Below are positions 5,910 to 10,451 of a DNA stretch of 10,451 bases, one piece after another. The translations under genes and the position numbers were made by a program. The notes beneath the pieces are model-generated. The model searched no databases and had not been told where the DNA came from. It saw only the letters and a program-made list of their open reading frames with translations. Each line of letters starts with the position of its first letter. Positions within the stretch are counted from its first letter, which is position 1. Source of the stretch: CAYMTN01 sp964393335 (GTDB lineage Bacteria > Chloroflexota > Anaerolineae > Aggregatilineales > Aggregatilineaceae); NCBI GenBank assembly GCA_964393335.1, contig CAYMTN010000191.1:1-10451 (forward strand), written 5' to 3'.

Positions 5910-6755
5910 GTGCTGCGAGGTGGTCGCGTCTTTTCGCTGGCGATGTCGCTGATCATCGTCATGCTGCTGATCTATCTGAGTTCGCAGGGCGTGCTTGGCC
6001 CGCTCGAAGGTGTCGTATCGATCCCGCTGAACTTCGTCCAGGGACTCTTCGGCGGCTCGGCGCGCGGCGTCAGTGGGTTTGTGAACGACGTCGCCGATTA
6101 CCGCCAGTTGGAGCAGCGTAACAAAGACCTCGAAGAAGCGCTGGCGATCTACCAGTCGGAACTGGCGCAGCTCCGCGAAAAAGGCCAGGACTATGACCGG
6201 CTGGCCGCCCTGCTAGATTACAACCGCTTCGGCCCGGAAGACCGCGAATACGTGACGTGTGACGTGATCGGCATGGATACGACCGGCTTCGTGCGTGCCT
6301 TGCAGATCAACTGCGGGCGGCGCGACGGGATCGAACGCCTGGACCCGGTCGTCACCGAGTTGGGGCTAGTGGGCCGCATCACGCAGATTTCGGCCACCGG
6401 CGCGGAAGTGCTGCTGGTCACCGATCCTAACAGCCGGGTGAACGCCCGCCTGCAAACCACCCGCGAAGACGGGCTGGTGATCGGGCAGTTGGGCGGCGAC
6501 CTGTTGATGTCCTTCATTCCGGTCGATGCCGAAATCCGTGAAGGCGACCTCGTGCTGACCAACGGCCTGGGGCAGATGCTGCCATCCAACCTGCTGTTAG
6601 GGCAGGTACTTAGTTTTTCGCTGGCCGAAAACGAGCTGTACCAGGAAGCCCGCGTGCGCAGCCTGGTAGACTTTGACCGGCTGGAAATTGTGCAGGTGAT
6701 CATCAATTTCGAGCCGGTGGACCTGTCGGTCTTCCAGGATGAAAACGCGCCCTAA
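5910..6755 (+). CDS. mreC: Rod shape-determining protein MreC
   Basis: From GTG 5910 the protein has 281 residues, normal for MreC. It is a single-pass membrane protein whose periplasmic or extracellular part scaffolds the elongation machine and activates PBP2. A short basic N-terminus (VLRGGR) precedes one transmembrane helix (about 8-25). A coiled coil follows at about 60-100 (QLEQRNKDLEEAL and onward). Two small beta domains span about 113-270 with the family motifs GLVGRI (152-157) and TDPNSRVNARL (171-181). The start is set by AGGGAGGT at 5895-5902; an upstream in-frame ATG (5841) would add 23 non-conserved, charged residues translated from repeat DNA and is rejected. It ends 23 bases before mreD, so mreC and mreD are probably co-transcribed. 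Confidence 0.93.
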   Translation: MLRGGRVFSLAMSLIIVMLLIYLSSQGVLGPLEGVVSIPLNFVQGLFGGSARGVSGFVNDVADYRQLEQRNKDLEEALAIYQSELAQLREKGQDYDRLAALLDYNRFGPEDREYVTCDVIGMDTTGFVRALQINCGRRDGIERLDPVVTELGLVGRITQISATGAEVLLVTDPNSRVNARLQTTREDGLVIGQLGGDLLMSFIPVDAEIREGDLVLTNGLGQMLPSNLLLGQVLSFSLAENELYQEARVRSLVDFDRLEIVQVIINFEPVDLSVFQDENAP

Positions 6756-6778
6756 CCCGGCGCAGGCAGTGAGGCACG

Positions 6779-7282
6779 ATGGCGCGTTATCTCGGCATCC
6801 CGATTCTGCTGCTGGCCGCGATCCTGAACGCGACGGTCATGTCGCAGATTCGCATCGGCGGCGGCGCGCCGGACCTCGTCTTTCTGATCGTCGTGTCGTG
6901 GGCGCTGCTGGCCGGTGTTCAAGAGGCGCTGGTGTGGGCCATCATCGGCGGTGTGATGCAGGACTGGTTTTCGATTGCGCCGTTGGGGGCGTCCGCGTTA
7001 GGATTGGTGATCGTAGCGTTTGCCGCCGACTCGCTGTTCGGGCAGATTCAGCGGGACAACATGATCATCCCGCCGCTGGTCGCCGCCGCCGGTACGGTGA
7101 TCTATCACCTGGGGATTCTGGCGGCGCTGCGGATGGTCAACATCACGGTGCCGCTGGGCGAAGGGCTGCTCTACGTGACCCTGCCGACTGTGGTGTACAA
7201 CGGGCTGGTGATGCTGCCCGTCTTCCGGGTGATTGGCCTGATTCACGTGTGGGTGACGCCGCGCCGCGTGCGGTTGGAGTGA
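6779..7282 (+). CDS. mreD: Rod shape-determining membrane protein MreD
   Basis: The 167-residue, strongly hydrophobic protein has about five to six membrane segments (near 5-22, 32-47, 49-66, 70-88, 98-118 and 130-158). The stretch APDLVFLIVVSWALLAGVQE (30-49), followed by a GGVMQDWFS segment (57-65) and PLGASALGL (68-76), is the typical MreD core, with the conserved Asp after the glycine-rich helix. MreD is an integral membrane part of the elongasome and works with MreC and PBP2/RodA. The Shine-Dalgarno site is modest (GAGG at 6771-6774, four bases before ATG). It follows mreC after 23 bases. In compact operons the transpeptidase gene would come next; here a foreign-looking small gene lies between. 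Confidence 0.92.
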   Translation: MARYLGIPILLLAAILNATVMSQIRIGGGAPDLVFLIVVSWALLAGVQEALVWAIIGGVMQDWFSIAPLGASALGLVIVAFAADSLFGQIQRDNMIIPPLVAAAGTVIYHLGILAALRMVNITVPLGEGLLYVTLPTVVYNGLVMLPVFRVIGLIHVWVTPRRVRLE

Positions 7283-7329
7283 GCGCGGCAGCGGTTTTGT
7301 CCGAATGGTTCACTTAGAGTAGCAGCGAT

Positions 7330-7698
7330 ATGCTAAAGCATCCGTACCTCAGACAACAACTAATCACGACTCTTCGTATACTAGCTGACTGGGATTATCA
7401 GTACAGGGCATGGGTCCAGCATGACTTTCCGGAACCTATCAAATATGATTGCTTCGACTATGCAATACATTTGTTGTTCGACGACACGCCACTGGCAGAG
7501 GACCCCGAAAGAGAAGTGGGATTTATCCTGAAAGATGAGACCGAGGTCGAAGCTGTACGGCAAGTCGTCAAGGCAGTTGATAACGTGCTGAATACCCTGG
7601 GTACTGAAGCCTCTGATGAAGAATATATCAGATGTCCGGAATGGAACGATGTTATTGCAGCGGCTACAACCGCCCTCAAAGTGTTCAAATCGGACTAA
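7330..7698 (+). CDS. Small SCO4402-like protein of unknown function
   Basis: The 122-residue protein is soluble and acidic, with no signal peptide or membrane segment. Its pattern resembles, from memory, the uncharacterised family named after Streptomyces SCO4402: 'H-P-Y-L-R' at the N-terminus, YQYRAW (23-28), HLLFDD (47-52), a G-x-x-L-x-x-x-x-E segment (64-72), 'L-N-T-L-G' (87-91), then 'Y-I-x-x-P-E-W-x-x-V-I-A-A-A' (99-112). No function is established to my knowledge. GC is lower than in the mre genes on both sides (26 of 60 bases at 7441-7500). It has no clear Shine-Dalgarno site before the ATG, and a repeat hairpin follows it. These facts point to later insertion between mreD and mrdA. 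The reading frame is convincing; the family name is moderately sure. Confidence 0.72.
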   Translation: MLKHPYLRQQLITTLRILADWDYQYRAWVQHDFPEPIKYDCFDYAIHLLFDDTPLAEDPEREVGFILKDETEVEAVRQVVKAVDNVLNTLGTEASDEEYIRCPEWNDVIAAATTALKVFKSD

Positions 7699-7727
7699 AT
7701 GGGCATCTTGTCCGCGCTTTTGCTGAC

Positions 7728-7752
7728 AGCTTATCGCTGATCGCTGTAAGCT
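7728..7752. repeat. Small hairpin with an internal 7-base tandem repeat
   Basis: AGCTTA (7728-7733) pairs with TAAGCT (7747-7752). The bases in between are two head-to-tail copies of ATCGCTG (7733-7739 and 7740-7746). AAAAAC follows on the plus strand. It lies in the 112-base gap between the SCO4402-like gene and mrdA and looks like an intergenic repeat, not a good terminator. Confidence 0.6.
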
Positions 7753-7810
7753 AAAAACATTGGGACGCGCCGTACTGGTATGGTAACGATGGTGAGATGA
7801 GGAATGAACG

Positions 7811-10138
7811 ATGAATAACCGGCGCATGCTGCCATTTCAAGGCTGGCGTCTGGTGTTTTTCCAGGCGGTCGTCGTGTGTTCGCTGGTCGTGTTGGTCATT
7901 CGTATGGGCGAATTACAATTCGTTCGCGGGGATCAGTTCGCGGCGGATGCGGCGGAAAACCAGTTGCAGATCGCGCTGCAACCCGCCCCGCGCGGCGCCA
8001 TTCTCGACCGCTACGGCACCGCGCTGGCGAAAAATGACCCGGCGTGGAACGTGACGATCACGCCCGCCGAGCTGCCCGACGATCCCGCCGCCGTGCTGGA
8101 CGTGTATAACCGCGTGTCGGCGCTGACCGACGTACCCGCCACGCGGGCCACCGCCGATGCTGCAGGCCGGACCAATGAGCGCAGCCTCGACGAGATGGTG
8201 CGCGAAGGCCAGGGTATCGCGCCGTTCCGCGCGGTGGTCGTCGCGCAAGACGTGCCGTTCGAAGCGATGGCGCAGATTCTCGAACAATCCGACCTGCTGC
8301 CCGGCGTGTCGGTCCAGGTCGCCAGCGTGCGCGAATACCCCACCGGGTCCACGACCGCGCAGATCGTCGGTTACCTGGGGCCAATTGGCCCGGAAGAAGA
8401 AACCCGCCTGCGCGAGTTAGGGTACGACCCCGCCTTTGACCGCATCGGCTACGCCGGGATCGAGCGTTTCTTTGAAGACGATCTGGCCGGGGAACGCGGC
8501 ACCGAAACATGGGTTGTGGACGTGGCAGGGCAGCGCCTGCGGCTGGTCGATGAGAAAAAACGCGTCGCCGGGCAGAGCGTGCAGCTTACGCTGGACATCC
8601 AACTGCAAGAAGCCGCGCAAGAAGCGCTGACCCGCCGCCTGAACATCATCAACGCCGACGCGCAGCGCCTCGTCACGCAGCAGGGCGTGGTAATCGCCAT
8701 GAATCCCAAAAACGGCGAGATTCTGGCGATGGTAAGCTGGCCGACCTACGACAACACGCGCTTCGCACGCAGCATCGACGGCGACTATTACTACAGCCAG
8801 GAAGGCGACCCGCTGCGCCCGCTGGTCAATCACGCCGTCGGCGCGTTGTATGCCCCCGGCTCCGTCTGGAAGCTGATCACGGCCACGGGCGTCGTGCAAG
8901 AAGGCGTCATCGACCCGGAAGCGTACCTGTTCGATCCCGGGCGGCTGGAATTGCCCAACGCCTACGCACCCCTGGACAAAAGCCAGAACCAGACGTTCGT
9001 CTGTTGGAAGCGCGACGGGCACGGCGAAGTCAACCTGATCAAGGGCATCGCGCAAAGCTGCGACGTGTATTTTTACCAGGTTGGCGGCGGCAACCCGAAC
9101 GTGGCAGAAAGCACGCTGCGCAAGGGCGGCCTGGGTATCTTCGACCTCTACCGCTGGGGCACCGCCTATGGTATCGGGTCGCGGCTCGGCGTGCAATTGC
9201 CCGGCGAACTGGCGGGCCGTATGCCCGAAAACCAGTGGAAGCGCCGTAACTACGGCGAAAGCTGGTCGACCGGCGATACGTACAACGCCGCCTTCGGCCA
9301 GGGCTACGTCACGGTGACGCCGCTCCAGTTGATCAGCGCCGTCGCGGCGATTGCCAACGGCGGCAGGCTCTACCAGCCGACCATCGTCAAAAACCTGCAA
9401 GACGCCAACGGCAACATCTTGCAGGAATACCAGCCGCAGGTGGCGCGGACCCTGGTGCCGCCCACCAATGGCGATGATATCGTGCTGCTGCTGCAAGAAG
9501 ACATGCTGATCCAGGGCGAAAACAGCGTGGCCTGCATCTGCGAAGAAAGCAGCGATTGGTACGACCCGGCGTTGTGCGAAAGCAAGAAGAACGCGGTTAG
9601 CTCGTTTGACCGCGATCCCAACCCGGACGACGACGTGCACGACCTCGTGCCGTACCGGGTGAACATCCCCGATGGTTACACGTTCACCGCAGGCGTGTGC
9701 GACCAGCTTGAGTACGAGAGCCTGGGGCGCGAAAGCATCCAGCAGACCGGCCACGAGTACCTGCCCGCCTTCGCCACGCCGGAAACCATCGACTGGATCG
9801 AGCGCGGTATGCGGGAAGTCGTAGTCAGCGGCACGTCGTCCGAAGCGGCGATTGATTCGCTGGGGAACAACGCCTACCCGCTGCCCTACGTCAACGAAGC
9901 CGGCAAGACCGGCACGGCGGAGTACTGCGACGACATCGCCTACCCGTTGGGGTTGTGCGTGCCGGGCCAGTGGCCGTCACACGGCTGGTACGTGGGTTAT
10001 GCGCCCTACGAAGACCCGGAAATCATCGTGATAGCGTTCGTCTACAACGGCGGCGAAGGTTCGATGGTCGCAACGCCGATCGTGCGCGAGGTAATGGACG
10101 CCTACTTCAAGCTGAAAACGCAGCGCGGCCAGCAGTAA
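7811..10138 (+). CDS. mrdA: Penicillin-binding protein 2, elongation-specific peptidoglycan transpeptidase
   Basis: The 775-residue class B PBP cross-links peptidoglycan during side-wall growth as partner of RodA and MreC. A short cytoplasmic N-terminus precedes one transmembrane helix (about 12-32). The pedestal/dimerisation domain spans about 50-250, with PRGAILDRYG at 60-69. The transpeptidase domain carries SVWK (351-354, nucleophile Ser351), SCD (416-418, the second motif in the form common in PBP2), FGQGY (495-499) and KTG (699-701). The distance from Ser351 to KTG is 348 residues, against roughly 215 in E. coli PBP2 as I recall it. The excess lies mostly at about 560-655, which is acidic and has Cys575, Cys577, Cys589 and Cys630; Cys706 and Cys716 follow KTG. 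TGAGGA (7798-7803) at seven-base spacing sets the start. It is the last gene of the shape cluster, with a convergent gene beyond. Confidence 0.95.
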   Translation: MNNRRMLPFQGWRLVFFQAVVVCSLVVLVIRMGELQFVRGDQFAADAAENQLQIALQPAPRGAILDRYGTALAKNDPAWNVTITPAELPDDPAAVLDVYNRVSALTDVPATRATADAAGRTNERSLDEMVREGQGIAPFRAVVVAQDVPFEAMAQILEQSDLLPGVSVQVASVREYPTGSTTAQIVGYLGPIGPEEETRLRELGYDPAFDRIGYAGIERFFEDDLAGERGTETWVVDVAGQRLRLVDEKKRVAGQSVQLTLDIQLQEAAQEALTRRLNIINADAQRLVTQQGVVIAMNPKNGEILAMVSWPTYDNTRFARSIDGDYYYSQEGDPLRPLVNHAVGALYAPGSVWKLITATGVVQEGVIDPEAYLFDPGRLELPNAYAPLDKSQNQTFVCWKRDGHGEVNLIKGIAQSCDVYFYQVGGGNPNVAESTLRKGGLGIFDLYRWGTAYGIGSRLGVQLPGELAGRMPENQWKRRNYGESWSTGDTYNAAFGQGYVTVTPLQLISAVAAIANGGRLYQPTIVKNLQDANGNILQEYQPQVARTLVPPTNGDDIVLLLQEDMLIQGENSVACICEESSDWYDPALCESKKNAVSSFDRDPNPDDDVHDLVPYRVNIPDGYTFTAGVCDQLEYESLGRESIQQTGHEYLPAFATPETIDWIERGMREVVVSGTSSEAAIDSLGNNAYPLPYVNEAGKTGTAEYCDDIAYPLGLCVPGQWPSHGWYVGYAPYEDPEIIVIAFVYNGGEGSMVATPIVREVMDAYFKLKTQRGQQ

Positions 10139-10173
10139 CCGCCCTCCTCTCCTCTGAAAACAGAAAAGGCTTC

Positions 10174-10200
10174 ACCACAGAGGACACGGAGAACACAGAG
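10174..10200. repeat. Three-copy 9-base tandem repeat of the ACAGAG type
   Basis: ACCACAGAG, GACACGGAG and AACACAGAG follow one another directly, 36 bases after the mrdA stop. Similar 'ACCACAGAGG...ACACAGAG' strings occur in the spacers of many environmental bacterial genomes, as I recall. No function is visible. Confidence 0.65.
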
Positions 10201-10288
10201 AAAATCAAGGCGAAAAATCGGGCAAGCCGGATTTTCATGCCTTCGTCGTGCCGCCGCCAGCGGCGACATGGGCAACTGACTCCTGAAT

Positions 10289-10336
10289 CCCCTCTCCCAT
10301 CTGGCGATAGGAGAGGGGACTTATTTAGGGGTGAGG
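10289..10336. repeat. Hairpin intergenic repeat element, copy 2
   Basis: CCCCTCTCC (10289-10297) pairs perfectly with GGAGAGGGG (10310-10318) around a 12-base loop, and GGGGTGAGG follows at 10328-10336. The same arm and tail occur at 5686-5738. It sits in the convergent gap after mrdA, 11 bases from the end of the minus-strand gene. It has no T-run, so a terminator role is uncertain. Confidence 0.65.
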
Positions 10337-10346
10337 GTCGCCTTGC

Positions 10347-10451
10347 TCACTCCGCTATCGGCAATCCGGCTTTCCTGGCTGCTTCTATGGCGGCGTCTCT
10401 TGCCTCGATCACGCGCGCAAACTTGGGTCGCCAACTGGTGTGTCTTATGTA
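10347..10451 (-). CDS. C-terminal end of an unidentified protein (runs off the right edge)
   Basis: The minus strand reads open from the window edge through 34 codons to a TGA at 10347-10349. The peptide includes TSWRPKFARVIEARD and ends AARKAGLPIAE. The alanine- and arginine-rich helical composition and GC-rich codons look like real coding sequence of the host type. I do not recognise the family from so short a piece. It converges on mrdA, with 208 bases of repeats between the two stops. Confidence 0.5.
   Translation of the reverse strand, partial: YIRHTSWRPKFARVIEARDAAIEAARKAGLPIAE

Noticed and set aside
7804..7818. Four-codon mini-ORF (ATG-AAC-GAT-GAA-TAA) overlapping the mrdA start
   Set aside because: The ribosome binding site TGAGGA is too close to its ATG and well spaced for ATG 7811; a tiny frame like this arises easily by chance.
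8417..9754. Long open frame on the minus strand (445 codons) inside the PBP2 gene
   Set aside because: It lies fully antisense to a PBP2 with intact catalytic motifs, and its low-complexity Arg/Ala/Val/His composition is what GC-rich coding DNA gives on the opposite strand.
10224..10372. Ten-base inverted repeat AAGCCGGATT / AATCCGGCTT as possible terminal repeats of an insertion
   Set aside because: One arm lies inside the minus-strand coding end, the match does not extend beyond ten bases, and no target duplication or element body is visible.

Overview
The window looks like a piece of a GC-rich bacterial chromosome. The protein style suggests Chloroflexota (Anaerolineae-like), and this is an inference from three things: the mreB-mreC-mreD-PBP2 layout, the phosphomannomutase type, and intergenic spacers full of CCCCTCTCC...GGAGAGGGG palindromes and ACAGAG-type tandem repeats. 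No rRNA, tRNA or CRISPR array was seen.

Left part (1-2751). The N-terminus of MinC, a septum-site regulator, runs leftwards off the window. Divergent from it, behind a TATAAT box, is a small VOC/glyoxalase-fold protein gene. Twelve bases later comes a two-gene cassette of visibly lower GC: an ABC/AAA-type ATPase with all nucleotide-binding motifs, then a TOPRIM/DUF4435-like partner. The pair resembles ATPase-plus-TOPRIM antiphage systems (PARIS AriA/AriB is the closest analogy I know). The partner is split by a +1 frameshift near 1962-1990, so as given the effector is broken.

Middle part (2776-7282). A complete phosphomannomutase/phosphoglucomutase has its own strong ribosome binding site and a hairpin after it. 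Then comes the cell-shape cluster: mreB (TTG start, extended -10 promoter), a 483-base spacer packed with inverted and direct repeats, mreC (GTG start set by a strong Shine-Dalgarno site) and mreD.

Right part (7330-10451). A lower-GC gene for a small SCO4402-like protein of unknown function sits inside the shape cluster, between mreD and the gene for the elongation transpeptidase PBP2 (mrdA). PBP2 has all three transpeptidase motifs and an extra Cys-containing acidic segment before KTG. A repeat-rich convergent spacer follows, then the C-terminal end of an unidentified gene on the minus strand. No rodA is present in the window.

Together the core genes serve envelope growth: MinC positions division, PMM/PGM supplies activated sugars for surface glycans, and MreBCD plus PBP2 drive side-wall peptidoglycan synthesis. 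The ATPase/TOPRIM pair and the SCO4402-like gene look like later insertions into this conserved neighbourhood.
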